Below, one piece after another: positions 27,518-37,122 of a DNA stretch of 42,381 nucleotides (its first letter is position 1; every line of letters begins with the position of its first letter). The notes below the pieces were generated by a model. That model did no database searches, was not told where the DNA came from, and saw only the letters and a list, made by a program, of their open reading frames with translations. Source of the DNA: an uncultured Bacteroidaceae bacterium. Its GTDB lineage: Bacteria; Bacteroidota; Bacteroidia; Bacteroidales; Bacteroidaceae. The translations under genes were made by a program, and so were the position numbers. The stretch covers positions 1 through 42,381 of the forward strand of contig CAJOJA010000022.1 of the NCBI GenBank assembly GCA_905234735.1, written 5' to 3'.

Positions 27518-27572
27518 TATATTTGCCGTCACCTTTTCCCACGTATGGGAAAAACTCATGCGACACAAGAAA

Positions 27573-27608
27573 AGGAGTGGAGCAACCCGATATGGGTGCT
27601 CCACTCCT
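27573..27608 (-). terminator. gdhA terminator
   Basis: Perfect 12-bp stem AGGAGTGGAGCA / TGCTCCACTCCT, with an inner CCC/GGG, followed on the minus strand by TTTTCTTG. It lies 126 nt downstream of the gdhA stop. Confidence 0.85.
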
Positions 27609-27652
27609 CAGACAATAAAAGCAATTAAGTCAATTACCATTTACATTACACA

Positions 27653-27750
27653 ATGCCCTGAGCCATTCAAAGGAAAAACCTTTGACGCCTCAGACAATGC
27701 CTTGAGCCATTCAAAGGAAAAACCTTTGACGCCTCAGACAATGCCTTGAG
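27653..27750. repeat. Tandem duplication of the gdhA 3' end
   Basis: About 44-46-bp units carry TCAGACAATGCC, TGAGCCATTCAAAGG and AAAAACCTTTGACG. Two full copies sit downstream of the stop and a partial third contains the last gdhA codons (MAQGIV and the stop at 27734). Each full unit includes the hairpin CAAAGG-AAAAA-CCTTTG. The stop codon and final residues were thus duplicated with the spacer. Confidence 0.8.
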
Positions 27751-29074
27751 CCATCATAGCTTTAGCAACCTTCATGAAGCCGGCGACATTGGCGCCCTTC
27801 ACATAGTTGACATAGCCATCGGCCTCGGTACCGTACTTCACGCAGTTCTCGTGGATGTTCTCCATGATCCAGAGCAACTTGGCATCAACCTCCTCGGCCG
27901 ACCAGCTCAGGCGCTCTGAGTTCTGCGACATCTCGAGACCACTGACGGATACACCACCAGCGTTGCTGGCCTTACCAGGAGAGTAGAGAATCTTAGCCTC
28001 CTGGAAGACACGGATGGCACCAGGAGTAGAGGGCATGTTGGCACCTTCGGCAACGGCAATCACACCATTGGCAACCAGAGCCTTAGCCTGCTCCTCGTTC
28101 AACTCGTTCTGCGTAGCGCAAGGCAGGGCAATGTCGGCCTTCTCGAACCAAGGCTTTGCACCATCGCCCACGTACTTGGCTGTGGGATACTGGTCAACAT
28201 ACTCGCGGATGCGGCCACGATAGAGATTCTTCAGCTCCATGATGTAGTCGAGCTTCTCGCGGTCGATGCCATCGGGATCGTAGATGTAACCATCAGAGTC
28301 ACTCATGGTCATAACCTTACCACCCAGCTGCAGCACCTTCTCGGCAGCATACTGAGCCACGTTGCCTGCACCCGAGATAAGCACCTTCTTGCCTTCCACG
28401 GTTTCACCCTTGGTCTTCAGCATAGCGCGGAGGAAATAGACGGTACCATAGCCCGTAGCCTCAGGACGAATCAGCGAACCGCCGAATTCCAAGCCCTTAC
28501 CTGTCAGGACACCTGAGAAGTCGCGTGTCAACTTCTTGTACATGCCGAACATGTAACCAACCTCACGACCACCTACGCCGATGTCACCAGCGGGAACGTC
28601 GATGTTGGGACCGATGTGGCGCGTCAGCTCCAGCATGAAAGCCTGGCAGAAGCGCATAACCTCGGCGTTGGACTTGCCACGGGGGCTGAAGTCGGAACCG
28701 CCCTTACCACCGCCCATAGGCAGAGTGGTCAGCGAATTCTTAAAGGTCTGCTCGAAGGCCAGGAACTTCAGGATACCCAGGTTCACCGACGAGTGGAAAC
28801 GGATACCACCCTTGTACGGACCAATGGCATTGTTGTGCTGGATACGATAACCCATGTTAGTCTGAATCTGACCCTTGTCGTCCATCCAGGTCACACGGAA
28901 CTGATAAACGCGATCGGGTATGCACAGGCGCTCAATCAAGTTCACCTTGTCAAACTCGGGGTGTTTGTTGTACTCTTCTTCAATGGTACCAAGTACCTCC
29001 TCCACAGCCTGATGGTACTCAGGCTCGTTGGGGAAACGACGTTTCAGGTCGTCTAAAACTTTCTTTGCGTCCAT
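27734..29074 (-). CDS. gdhA: NADP-type glutamate dehydrogenase
   Basis: 446 aa, the size of hexameric class I GDH. Interconverts glutamate with 2-oxoglutarate and ammonia, the main ammonia assimilation route in many Bacteroidales. MGGGKGGSDFSPRGKS holds the catalytic and substrate lysines, PAGDIGVGGREVGYMFG the dinucleotide/substrate region, and ISGAGNVAQYAAEK the Rossmann fold. Cofactor preference (NADPH) is inferred from the family. It has its own promoter at 29120 and a strong terminator. Its 3' end is tandemly duplicated. Confidence 0.95.
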   Translation of the reverse strand: MDAKKVLDDLKRRFPNEPEYHQAVEEVLGTIEEEYNKHPEFDKVNLIERLCIPDRVYQFRVTWMDDKGQIQTNMGYRIQHNNAIGPYKGGIRFHSSVNLGILKFLAFEQTFKNSLTTLPMGGGKGGSDFSPRGKSNAEVMRFCQAFMLELTRHIGPNIDVPAGDIGVGGREVGYMFGMYKKLTRDFSGVLTGKGLEFGGSLIRPEATGYGTVYFLRAMLKTKGETVEGKKVLISGAGNVAQYAAEKVLQLGGKVMTMSDSDGYIYDPDGIDREKLDYIMELKNLYRGRIREYVDQYPTAKYVGDGAKPWFEKADIALPCATQNELNEEQAKALVANGVIAVAEGANMPSTPGAIRVFQEAKILYSPGKASNAGGVSVSGLEMSQNSERLSWSAEEVDAKLLWIMENIHENCVKYGTEADGYVNYVKGANVAGFMKVAKAMMAQGIV

Positions 29075-29119
29075 AAAAACTAAATTAATTAAAGTGTCAA
29101 TCTTTTACCATTTCGACGA

Positions 29120-29151
29120 CAAAGGTAACACTTTTATAGAAAACTGCCAAA
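29120..29151 (-). promoter_or_regulatory. gdhA promoter
   Basis: Minus-strand TACCTTTG (29120-29127) with TTTG (29148-29151) 20 nt upstream; 45 nt to the ATG. Confidence 0.75.
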
Positions 29152-29210
29152 CATTCTTACGAAAATATAGCAAAAAGATGCAAAATCGAGGTAAGTAGAC
29201 ACGAGAAGCG

Positions 29211-32200
29211 TCAGTATGACTCCATCACGACACCCTCCTTCTTCATACCGTCGACCTTGATGACAAGGGGTTGGGGGAAACGTACATGGCGCACATAATC
29301 GGTCTCGTGGATAGCGGGCTGACAGTCGAGGATGTCCTGGCGATAGACGCCATCGTCCATGTAACTGTTCACGGTGAAGTAGGCCACGCCGAACGAGGTC
29401 AGGTTCTGGAAGAAGTGGGTTCCCTGACTGGGGTCGACACGATAGTTATCCAGACCAGCTTCCACAATAACCTTTGCAGCCGAGATGGCCGGCCACTTGA
29501 CGGGAACGCCCAGCCAAGGGTCGCTCGACCCCCATCGGCCTGGGCCCACGAGCACATAGCTGCGAGTCGAGGCACTGGCATCTCCGGCAGCCACAGCCCT
29601 GTCGCGCTCATTCAGGAAGTCGCGGTTGATGCGCTCTATCTCCTCAGCAATGGCAGGGTTGTTGGAGGCCGAGTAGCGGTCGGTCTTGACATACACCACA
29701 TCGCAGACATCGGTGATGATGCCGTGACCAATGGCGTTGTGCGAACGGATGAGGGTCTCCTCGTCGGGGATTTCGCGAAGGTCCTCGTCGAGTTGCATCT
29801 TGTTGTCCACCATCGGACGAATCTGCAACAGATAGAACTCGCCCGCCCGACCAGGATTCAGTTTTACAGCCAACTCTATCTCCACAGCCCGGCGCATCTC
29901 CTGCTGACCGTACTTCAGTGACAGGTTAAGCAGCTGGGGCAGCGGGAACACACCCTGCTGCAAGACACCACACATGGTGATAACCTTTCGGCCACCCTCA
30001 TAAATGCCGTCACGAATGACCTGGTCGTAGGGGTCATAGGTGGAGGCCAGACCAGCCAACGAACCGTCCTTGTCAGCCTCGCGAACGGGCAGTTTCAGCA
30101 GATTAAAGCCGTCGTCTACACTAATGTTCGTCGACATGTTCTTGAGGTCGAGGGCATAGAAGCGGGTCTGTGTCTCGCGCAACGCCATCTCCATCTCGCT
30201 CGTCTGCAGCACCTTGTCGGGATGGGCCGGACAGACACGCAGGTTCAGTCCGCCGTCCACGATGTACTTGCCCAGACCCAGTGCCAGGTTCACCACTCCC
30301 TGATCGGCCTGTTCGTCGCCAATGGGATAGTAGTTGACCGAACGGGCCACACCGGAGATGTGGGGATAGAAACGGTCGCCGTACTGCGTCCCGACGACTT
30401 CCTGCAGGATGACAGCCATCTTCTCCTGGTCGATGACGTTGGAGGTGGCCGTCATGTAGTCCTTCGAGGCCTGATAGAAGACCGAGGCATAGACACCCTT
30501 GATGGCTCCGACAAGCATTTGCAGCCGCGCCTGACGATCTTCGCTGTAGGGAATCATGTAGGTGGAATAGATGCCAGCAAAAGGTTGGTAGTGACTATCT
30601 TCAAGCAACGACGACGAACGAATGGCTATAGGCTGACGCACAACGTCGAGAAACGCCATCAAGTCCTCCTTCAGCGATTCGGGCAACTTGGCAGCCAAGA
30701 AGTGCTGTAGCACCTCCTCGTCGCTGACGTTGCTCAACGCGATGGGATAGAGTTCGTTGGACTCCATGAACTGGTCGAAGATGTCGGTACACAGCACCAC
30801 CGTCTTCGGTATCATCGTGTGTGCTCCAGGCTGTTGGTTCAGGTCGGGATGACGCTTGATAATGTGGTCGATAAAGGCTATGCCACGTCCCTTTCCGCCA
30901 AGCGACCCTTCGCCGATACGTGCAAAGTTGGAATAACGGTCGAACCGGTCACGCTGGAAGACGGCAACGACACCTTGATTCTTCATCCGACGATACTTGA
31001 CGATAGCCTCGAAGATGATTTTGCGGTGCAGGTCAAGGTCGGGCGTCGAATCCCACTTGATGTGTTTCAGGAACTCTGCTATGGGGAACAAGGCACGCGA
31101 ACCGAGCCAGCGAGACACATTGTTGTGCGAAACATGATAGAGGAGCGATTCGGCAGGAACGGTGAAGATGTTGTCTTGCAAATCCTTCAGGTTACGCACG
31201 CGCACTACCTCTTTCAATGTATTGGGGTCGCGGAAGATGAAGTCGCCGAAACCGAAATAGTGATAAACGAGGTGCTGCAGGTCTACGGCCAGTTTCTTTG
31301 AGTTCTTGTCGAGGAACGAAGCACCATAGTTGCGCGCCTCCTTCGCCATATCCGGTTCGCTGGACTCCATGACAAGGGGCAGGAATTCGTCTTGCTGACG
31401 GATGGCTGCCAACAAGTCCAGTCCGGCCCGCGCATCCTTTACGCCCCGACGCGGGAATCGGCAGTCGCTGATGACTCCCAGCGCATTGTCCTTGTGCTCG
31501 CTGTACAGTTTCCAGGCCTCCTCGTATGTGCGAGCCAGCACAATCTTTGGCCGACCACGCATGCGCAGGGTCTCCAGTTGCGAGTTCAGGGCCTCGGTGG
31601 CAAAGGAAAGACTCTGCTGCAGGACAAACTTATAGAGATTGGGCAGTATGCTGGAATAGAAACGGATATTGTCCTCCACCAGCATAATCATCTGCACACC
31701 AGCCTTGGTGTCGTGGCTCAGGTTCATCTTGTCCTCCATCAGTTTGATGATGGACAGCAGCAAGTCGGTATTTCCCAACCAGCAGAAGACATACTCGAAG
31801 ATACTCAAATCCTCGTGTTCCATGCGCTTCGTGATACCGTGGGAGAAGGGTGTCAGCACCACGATGGGTACCTTGGGGTTTTTCTCCTTGATATCGCGGG
31901 CAATATCGAACACGTCGTTATTGTCCGTTCCTGGCATACAAATGACCAACTCGAAACTGGTGCGTCGCAGCTCCATCTGGGCCTCATCCTGCGATGCCAC
32001 CTGCACAAAGCGTGGCGGATAGCGCAGCCCCAGCTTGGCATACTCGTCGAAAATCTTCTCGTCCACACGTCCGTCATCCTCCAGCATGAAGGCATCGTAG
32101 GGGTTGGCGATGAGCAGGACATTGAAGATGCGTCGCCGCATCAGGTTGATGAACTGCGTATCGTGCAGTTCCAAGGGCTGGGCGTCCATCAGCGCTTTGT

Positions 32201-32213
32201 TCTCAGTATCCAT
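29211..32213 (-). CDS. Receiver-like domains fused to PEP synthase ATP-grasp (PPDK_N) domain
   Basis: 1000 aa. Residues about 28-160 look like a degenerate receiver domain with no phospho-acceptor Asp (FELVICMPG). About 174-315 is a second receiver with acidic E180-D181, D250 in VISDCRFP and K303, so it may be phosphorylated. From about 435 on there is a pyruvate-phosphate-dikinase N-terminal ATP-grasp domain: GEGSLGGKGRGIAFIDHI, IAIRSSSLLEDSHYQPFAG and EFYLLQIRPM. The swivelling phospho-His domain and the PEP/pyruvate barrel of true PEP synthase are absent, so PEP synthesis is unlikely from this protein alone. Its reaction is unknown. Last gene of a probable proS-MFS-ampG operon (25 nt gap). 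Confidence 0.75.
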   Translation of the reverse strand: MDTENKALMDAQPLELHDTQFINLMRRRIFNVLLIANPYDAFMLEDDGRVDEKIFDEYAKLGLRYPPRFVQVASQDEAQMELRRTSFELVICMPGTDNNDVFDIARDIKEKNPKVPIVVLTPFSHGITKRMEHEDLSIFEYVFCWLGNTDLLLSIIKLMEDKMNLSHDTKAGVQMIMLVEDNIRFYSSILPNLYKFVLQQSLSFATEALNSQLETLRMRGRPKIVLARTYEEAWKLYSEHKDNALGVISDCRFPRRGVKDARAGLDLLAAIRQQDEFLPLVMESSEPDMAKEARNYGASFLDKNSKKLAVDLQHLVYHYFGFGDFIFRDPNTLKEVVRVRNLKDLQDNIFTVPAESLLYHVSHNNVSRWLGSRALFPIAEFLKHIKWDSTPDLDLHRKIIFEAIVKYRRMKNQGVVAVFQRDRFDRYSNFARIGEGSLGGKGRGIAFIDHIIKRHPDLNQQPGAHTMIPKTVVLCTDIFDQFMESNELYPIALSNVSDEEVLQHFLAAKLPESLKEDLMAFLDVVRQPIAIRSSSLLEDSHYQPFAGIYSTYMIPYSEDRQARLQMLVGAIKGVYASVFYQASKDYMTATSNVIDQEKMAVILQEVVGTQYGDRFYPHISGVARSVNYYPIGDEQADQGVVNLALGLGKYIVDGGLNLRVCPAHPDKVLQTSEMEMALRETQTRFYALDLKNMSTNISVDDGFNLLKLPVREADKDGSLAGLASTYDPYDQVIRDGIYEGGRKVITMCGVLQQGVFPLPQLLNLSLKYGQQEMRRAVEIELAVKLNPGRAGEFYLLQIRPMVDNKMQLDEDLREIPDEETLIRSHNAIGHGIITDVCDVVYVKTDRYSASNNPAIAEEIERINRDFLNERDRAVAAGDASASTRSYVLVGPGRWGSSDPWLGVPVKWPAISAAKVIVEAGLDNYRVDPSQGTHFFQNLTSFGVAYFTVNSYMDDGVYRQDILDCQPAIHETDYVRHVRFPQPLVIKVDGMKKEGVVMESY

Positions 32214-32238
32214 ATTCTGTTACTATAAGCTTACTTTG

Positions 32239-33483
32239 TTATTTCAAATCGCGCCGAATGAGAGCTGAAACGAAGAAGGTGACCAGCGTGCACAGGCAGA
32301 CGAAACTGAAGAAGTGCAGGAATCCCCAGTCGTCGGCCAAACGGCCTGCCACCATGCCTGGCAACATCATGCCCAAGGCCTGAAAGGCAGTGCAGAGGGC
32401 AAAGACTGATGTAGAACGCTCGCCTCGCGAGAAGTAAACGAGGAAGAGCATATAGGCCGTGAAGCCGAAGCCGTAGCCCAGCTGTTCCACAAAGACACAG
32501 CTGTTGATAATCCACAGGTTCGAGGGCTGGGCGTAGGCCAAATAGACATACACCAGGTCGGGTACCGAAATGGCCAGTACCATCGGCCACAGCCAACGGC
32601 GCAAACCGTTTCGCGACACCACCCATCCACCGACAATTCCACCCAGGAGCAGACCTATCACACCAAGTGTACCATAGGCAAAGCCCACCGTTGCCGTACT
32701 CAGTTCCAGTCCGCCCTCCCCTATCGTGCGGAGCATGAAGGGCTGCGCCATCTTGGCCAACTGTGCCTCGGGCAGGCGGAACAGCAACATAAACAGCACT
32801 GCCGCCCAGATGTGAGGCTTGGAGCAAAACGCCTTTACTGTAGCAACAAACGGCTGAACGATATAATTATTAATTTTTAGTTTTTCACCTTTAATTTCAG
32901 TTCCTTCCACACTTGGGAGAAACACATAGTGCCAGCCAGCCAGCCCTATCATCAGCGCAGCCATGAGCAGCATGGTGATGCTCCAGCCCACCGTGACGCC
33001 GTATTGTACCTCCAGCCAACCGGCCACCATGACCAGTATGCCCTGACAGAAGATGCTGCCCACACGGTAGAAGGTGCTGCGGATGCCCACATACAGGGCC
33101 TGATCCTCCTGCGAGAGCGATATGATGTAGAATCCGTCGGCAGCGATGTCGTGCGTTGCCGAACTGAAGGCCATCAACCAGAAAAAGGCCAAAGATGCCT
33201 GTAGCCACACCGACATGGGCAGCGTCAGCGCCACTCCGGCCAAGGCTGCGCCCACCAGCACTTGCATGGCCATTATCCACCAACGTTTTGTACGGAAATA
33301 GTCTACCAGCGGGCTCCACAGGGGTTTGATGACCCAGGGCAGATAGAGCCAACTGGTGTACAGGGCCAGTTCGGTATTGGTCAGTCCCAGTCGCGTATAC
33401 ATAATCACACTGAGCGTCATCACCGCCATGTAGGGCAGTGCCTCGGCAAAATACAAAGTAGGTATCCAAGCGTATGGTTTCAT
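32239..33483 (-). CDS. AmpG-like MFS permease
   Basis: 414 aa, about 12 membrane segments. The N-terminus (WIPTLYFAEALPYMAV), LYTSWLYLPWVIKPLWSPLVD and FSSATHDIAADGFYI match AmpG-type permeases, which import GlcNAc-anhydroMurNAc muropeptides for cell-wall recycling. Between the two six-helix halves there is a hydrophilic loop, EGTEIKGEKLKINNYIVQPF, encoded by AT-rich simple-sequence DNA unlike the rest of the gene. 18 nt downstream of a second MFS gene. The muropeptide substrate is inferred from family resemblance. Confidence 0.8.
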   Translation of the reverse strand: MKPYAWIPTLYFAEALPYMAVMTLSVIMYTRLGLTNTELALYTSWLYLPWVIKPLWSPLVDYFRTKRWWIMAMQVLVGAALAGVALTLPMSVWLQASLAFFWLMAFSSATHDIAADGFYIISLSQEDQALYVGIRSTFYRVGSIFCQGILVMVAGWLEVQYGVTVGWSITMLLMAALMIGLAGWHYVFLPSVEGTEIKGEKLKINNYIVQPFVATVKAFCSKPHIWAAVLFMLLFRLPEAQLAKMAQPFMLRTIGEGGLELSTATVGFAYGTLGVIGLLLGGIVGGWVVSRNGLRRWLWPMVLAISVPDLVYVYLAYAQPSNLWIINSCVFVEQLGYGFGFTAYMLFLVYFSRGERSTSVFALCTAFQALGMMLPGMVAGRLADDWGFLHFFSFVCLCTLVTFFVSALIRRDLK

Positions 33484-33501
33484 AGGAATGAAGGATTAGG
33501 G

Positions 33502-34770
33502 TTAAAGGTGATGAATTATTCTTTTATTTAAATATATGTATAGCCAAGCTATAAACGCCGTAAGCACATCCATGAAGAAGAATGTACGGAAGCCCAGCAC
33601 ATCGACCAACCAGCCGGAAAGCGCCATAGCCGGTAGCATGACGCTGGCCACAAGGGGGATGTAGAGGTAGTTGATGGTATTGCGATAGCGTTCGCCGCTT
33701 ACATAGCGGACAAAGTGCATGACCACAGGCAGACCAAACCCGAAAAGAAACTGGGCCTGAAAGGCGGCGACACAGAGGGTGATGAGTGAAACGGGAGGCT
33801 CGAAGGTCATGAGCAGGTACACCACAGGCGAAAGCCCCAGAGCTGCAATCTGGAAACGAAAGATGGAGTGCCCGCGACCATCGGCCAAGGACTGCATGCC
33901 CAACTGACGACCCATCAGGAGTCCGATACTGAAGGCAATAACGCCCACCGTGCCCTGGGCAAACCCTATTTCTTGTATGGTGCAGCCAAGTCCACCCTCT
34001 GTGCGAGGCTGATAGAAGAAGAGCACACGGCTATAGAACATGAGGCTCTGGGGTAACAGGAGCAGGAAGAGTCCCACGATGACCCGTATCCAATGGGGAC
34101 GACGACGGATGCGGTCGATGACACGAATCTCGTCGCGTACAGCCTCAAGGGGAGTGGCTCCATTCTGATGGTCATCAGCCACCGCCGGTCGAGGCAGGAC
34201 GAATAAATGGAAAAGTGCAAACAGCAGAAAGACACCCGCTATCAGGTAACAGGCCTCGTTCCACGAACGGGGTATGCGGCGGTAGATGACCTGCAGGGCC
34301 CCAACGAGCATGATAAACAGACCGTAGGTGAGCACCACAACCGACTGCGAGCTCACAATCTTCAGTCCGTTGTAATAGTGCTGCTCACGCGGACGAAGCA
34401 TACGTTCGTAGTACATACGGGCAGCCAGTTCGTGCCAGGCCGTCAGCAACGACAGGGCGAAAAGTACCATAAAGAGATATACGTTCTGACGCGTATAGCG
34501 TAGGAAGACGAATGCCAGTGCCATCAGCAACCCCACGGTGAGGAGTTCTATCCACTGCACTTGACGACGGAAGAGCCCCACCCGTCGCACATAGGAGCGC
34601 AGGAACGACTTCAGTACCCAGGGCAAAAAAAGTAACCCACAGTAGCACGTGGCTACTGCGGGCGTAGTATCTGTCTGTAGGAACATTATCACGGCAACAT
34701 AGGTAACTATAGCCGCTGGAATTTCCTCGGCCGCAAACAAAGTTGCAATCCAACTTCGCTGCATTCTCAA
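33502..34770 (-). CDS. MFS transporter, diverged AmpG-like paralogue
   Basis: 422 aa with about 12 hydrophobic segments. It shares layout with the following AmpG-like gene (IATLFAAEEIPAAIV at the start, CGLLFLPWVLKSFLRSYVRR, WHELAARMYYERML), but the conserved AmpG residues are weaker. Cargo unknown. It sits 8 nt after proS and 18 nt before the AmpG-like gene, forming a tandem transporter pair in one operon. The pair may be a duplication with divergence or a heteromeric unit; the sequence does not decide. Confidence 0.75.
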   Translation of the reverse strand: MRMQRSWIATLFAAEEIPAAIVTYVAVIMFLQTDTTPAVATCYCGLLFLPWVLKSFLRSYVRRVGLFRRQVQWIELLTVGLLMALAFVFLRYTRQNVYLFMVLFALSLLTAWHELAARMYYERMLRPREQHYYNGLKIVSSQSVVVLTYGLFIMLVGALQVIYRRIPRSWNEACYLIAGVFLLFALFHLFVLPRPAVADDHQNGATPLEAVRDEIRVIDRIRRRPHWIRVIVGLFLLLLPQSLMFYSRVLFFYQPRTEGGLGCTIQEIGFAQGTVGVIAFSIGLLMGRQLGMQSLADGRGHSIFRFQIAALGLSPVVYLLMTFEPPVSLITLCVAAFQAQFLFGFGLPVVMHFVRYVSGERYRNTINYLYIPLVASVMLPAMALSGWLVDVLGFRTFFFMDVLTAFIAWLYIYLNKRIIHHL

Positions 34771-34778
34771 ATCAAAAT

Positions 34779-36260
34779 TTAGTACGAACGTGCTATCAGC
34801 ACACGGGCCACACTGGGTTTCCCACTGACCATGTCCACACCGGGAGTCTGTTCAAAGCCGAAGGGGACGCAACGGATAGTGGCCTGCGTGTCTTCCTTAA
34901 TCTTGGCTTCGGTCTCGGCCGTGCCGTCCCAGTGGCAGAGGAAGAAGCCACCGTCCTTGACGCGGGCCTTGAACTCGTCGTAGTTGTCGCACTCGTAGAT
35001 GTGGGCATCACGGTAGGTCTTGGCCTTTTGGTAGATGTTCTGCTGAATGTCGTCGAGCAACTGGCGGACGTACTCGGCAATACCTTCCAGGGGGCGGGTT
35101 TCCTTCTCCAGTGTGTCGCGGCGCATGACCTCAACGGTACCATTCTCCAAGTCACGGGCACCCAGCACGAGGCGTACGGGCACACCCTTCAGTTCATAGT
35201 CGGCAAACTTGAAGCCCGGACGACGGTTGTCGGCATTGTCGTACTTCACGCTGATGCCCATCTGCTTCAACTGTTCCATGATAGGAGCTACAGCAGCATC
35301 TACGGCTGCAACCTGTTCGGGCTTTCCACCAATGGGAATGATGACCACCTGCGTGGGAGCCAGACGCGGAGGCAGCACGAGACCGTTGTCGTCGGAATGG
35401 GTCATGATGAGGGCACCCATCAAACGGGTGCTGACGCCCCAGGACGTTGCCCAGGCATATTCGGCCTGATTTTCCTTGTTCAGGAACTGTACGTCGAAGG
35501 CCCGACCGAAGTTTTGGCCCAGGAAGTGGCTGGTGCCCGACTGCAGGGCCTTGCCATCCTGCATCATAGCCTCGATGGTGTACGTGTCAAGAGCTCCAGC
35601 GAAACGCTCGGTCTCACTCTTCACACCCTGAACAACGGGTACAGCCATCACCTGTTCGGCAAAGTCGGCATACACCTTTAGCATCATCTTGGCACGTTCC
35701 TCAGCCTCCTCACGGGTGGCGTGGGCCGTATGGCCTTCCTGCCAAAGGAATTCCGAAGTGCGCAGGAACAGGCGAGTGCGCATCTCCCAGCGCATCACGT
35801 TGCACCACTGGTTGACCACCAAAGGAAGGTCGCGATACGAGTGTATCCAGTTCTTGAACGTATTCCAGATGATGGTCTCCGAGGTGGGGCGGATGATGAG
35901 TTCCTCCTCCAGACGGGCAGCAGGGTCCACCACCACACCATCGTGTGTATCGTTGGTCTTCAGTCGGTAGTGAGTGACCACTGCGCATTCCTTGGCAAAA
36001 CCCTCCACATGCTCGGCTTCGCGGCTAAGGAATGACTTCGGGATGAGCAGGGGGAAATAGGCGTTCTGCACACCCGTCTCCTTGAAGCGGTCGTCCAGAA
36101 GTCGCTGCATCTTTTCCCAGATTGCATAGCCATACGGCTTAATGACCATACATCCGCGCACATCGCTCTGTTCGGCCAGGTCGGCTTTTACTACCAGCTC
36201 ATTATACCACCGCGAGTAATCCTCGCTCCTCTTTGTAAGGAAATCCAGTTCTTTTGCCAT
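34779..36260 (-). CDS. proS: Proline-tRNA ligase, archaeal/eukaryote-like type
   Basis: 493 aa from [19 protein letters not shown]; the ORF extends to 36302 but that would place the start within 7 nt of the transcript start. Charges tRNA-Pro. Class II motifs: [16 protein letters not shown] and [20 protein letters not shown] (motif 2 region), then [20 protein letters not shown] (motif 3). The short form without the bacterial editing insertion and with a C-terminal extension ([17 protein letters not shown]) is the archaeal-type enzyme found in Bacteroidota. First gene of the operon running to 29211. Confidence 0.94.
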   Translation of the reverse strand: MAKELDFLTKRSEDYSRWYNELVVKADLAEQSDVRGCMVIKPYGYAIWEKMQRLLDDRFKETGVQNAYFPLLIPKSFLSREAEHVEGFAKECAVVTHYRLKTNDTHDGVVVDPAARLEEELIIRPTSETIIWNTFKNWIHSYRDLPLVVNQWCNVMRWEMRTRLFLRTSEFLWQEGHTAHATREEAEERAKMMLKVYADFAEQVMAVPVVQGVKSETERFAGALDTYTIEAMMQDGKALQSGTSHFLGQNFGRAFDVQFLNKENQAEYAWATSWGVSTRLMGALIMTHSDDNGLVLPPRLAPTQVVIIPIGGKPEQVAAVDAAVAPIMEQLKQMGISVKYDNADNRRPGFKFADYELKGVPVRLVLGARDLENGTVEVMRRDTLEKETRPLEGIAEYVRQLLDDIQQNIYQKAKTYRDAHIYECDNYDEFKARVKDGGFFLCHWDGTAETEAKIKEDTQATIRCVPFGFEQTPGVDMVSGKPSVARVLIARSY

Positions 36261-36291
36261 AAATTTTATATAATTTACCTTAATTTGCGTG

Positions 36292-36351
36292 CAAAGGTAC
36301 AAAAAAAATAGGGATTATAGATTAGGGATTAGGGATTATTTTGTACCTTTG
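36292..36351. promoter_or_regulatory. Divergent proS/ompA-like promoters with GGGATTA repeats
   Basis: Minus-strand TACCTTTGC (36291-36299) for proS and plus-strand TACCTTTGC (36344-36352) for the lipoprotein gene face away from each other. Between them are three or four copies of a GGGATTA unit (36310-36338). No TTTG occurs at the -33 positions. Confidence 0.6.
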
Positions 36352-36389
36352 CAGCTGAATTTAGTTTTTAACTCTAAAAAAGAACAATT

Positions 36390-37115
36390 ATGAAAGGTTT
36401 GAAGATTTGGGCAAGTGCTATGAGCCTCGCCCTGATTGTCACAAGTTGTAACATGAGTAACACGGGCAAGGGTGCCCTGATAGGTACGGCTGCCGGCGGT
36501 GCTGCCGGTACGGGTATCGGTGCCCTGATTGGTCATCTGGCCGGTGGTTCGAGCGGTGCCAAGAAGGGTGCTATCATCGGTGCTGCTGCTGGTGTTGCCG
36601 TAGGTGCCACCACGGGTGCCCTGATTGGTCGCAAGATGGACAAGGCCGCCGCTGCTGCTAAGGCTCTTGAGGAGGCTCAGGTGGAGAAGATTACGGACTC
36701 TAACGGTCTGGACGGTGTGAAGGTTACCTTCGACAACGGCATCCTGTTCACCGTTGGCAAGTCTACCCTGAAGGCTGCAGCTCAGTCTTCTCTGAAGAAG
36801 TTTGCCGACAACGTGCTGAACGTCTACACTGACTGTGACGTTGCCGTATGCGGTTTCGCCAGCAGCGATGGCAGCGAGGAGACCAACATGACCCTGAGCC
36901 AGGCTCGCGCACAGGCTGTCAGCAACTACCTGACAAAGACCTGCAAGGTCAACAACAGCCAGATCAAGAGCACCACAGGCTACGGCGAGAACCCCGAATT
37001 CCTGATTTACGATGCCAACGGCAAGGAAAACATGAGCGCCAGCCGCCGCGTGGAGGTTTACCTGTATGCCAGCGACGCCATGATCAAGGCTGCCGAGGCC
37101 GGCACACTGAAGTAA
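36390..37115 (+). CDS. OmpA-family lipoprotein with glycine zipper
   Basis: 241 aa. Lipoprotein signal with lipobox ending VTSC (Cys20). A glycine-zipper segment (about 27-82; GAAGTGIGALIG, GAAAGVAVGATTGALIG) may insert in or associate with membrane. The C-terminal OmpA/Pal peptidoglycan-binding domain (about 108-230) has FDNGILFTVGKSTL, GFASSDGSEETNMTLSQAR and GYGENPE...SASRRVEVYL. It probably anchors the outer membrane to peptidoglycan. The coding sequence uses GGT- and CTG-rich favoured codons more than its neighbours, which fits high expression. mtgA follows, separated by a hairpin. Confidence 0.88.
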   Translation: MKGLKIWASAMSLALIVTSCNMSNTGKGALIGTAAGGAAGTGIGALIGHLAGGSSGAKKGAIIGAAAGVAVGATTGALIGRKMDKAAAAAKALEEAQVEKITDSNGLDGVKVTFDNGILFTVGKSTLKAAAQSSLKKFADNVLNVYTDCDVAVCGFASSDGSEETNMTLSQARAQAVSNYLTKTCKVNNSQIKSTTGYGENPEFLIYDANGKENMSASRRVEVYLYASDAMIKAAEAGTLK

Positions 37116-37122
37116 TCTATTT

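Noticed and set aside
29211..32213. Phosphoenolpyruvate synthase (ppsA)
   Set aside because: Only the ATP-grasp domain is recognisable; the phospho-His and PEP/pyruvate domains were not found.
34779..36260. Bacterial-type ProRS
   Set aside because: The protein lacks the large editing insertion and has the archaeal-type C-terminal extension.
36310..36338. Telomere-like GGGATTA repeat
   Set aside because: Only three to four units, in a divergent promoter region of a bacterial chromosome; treated as simple sequence.
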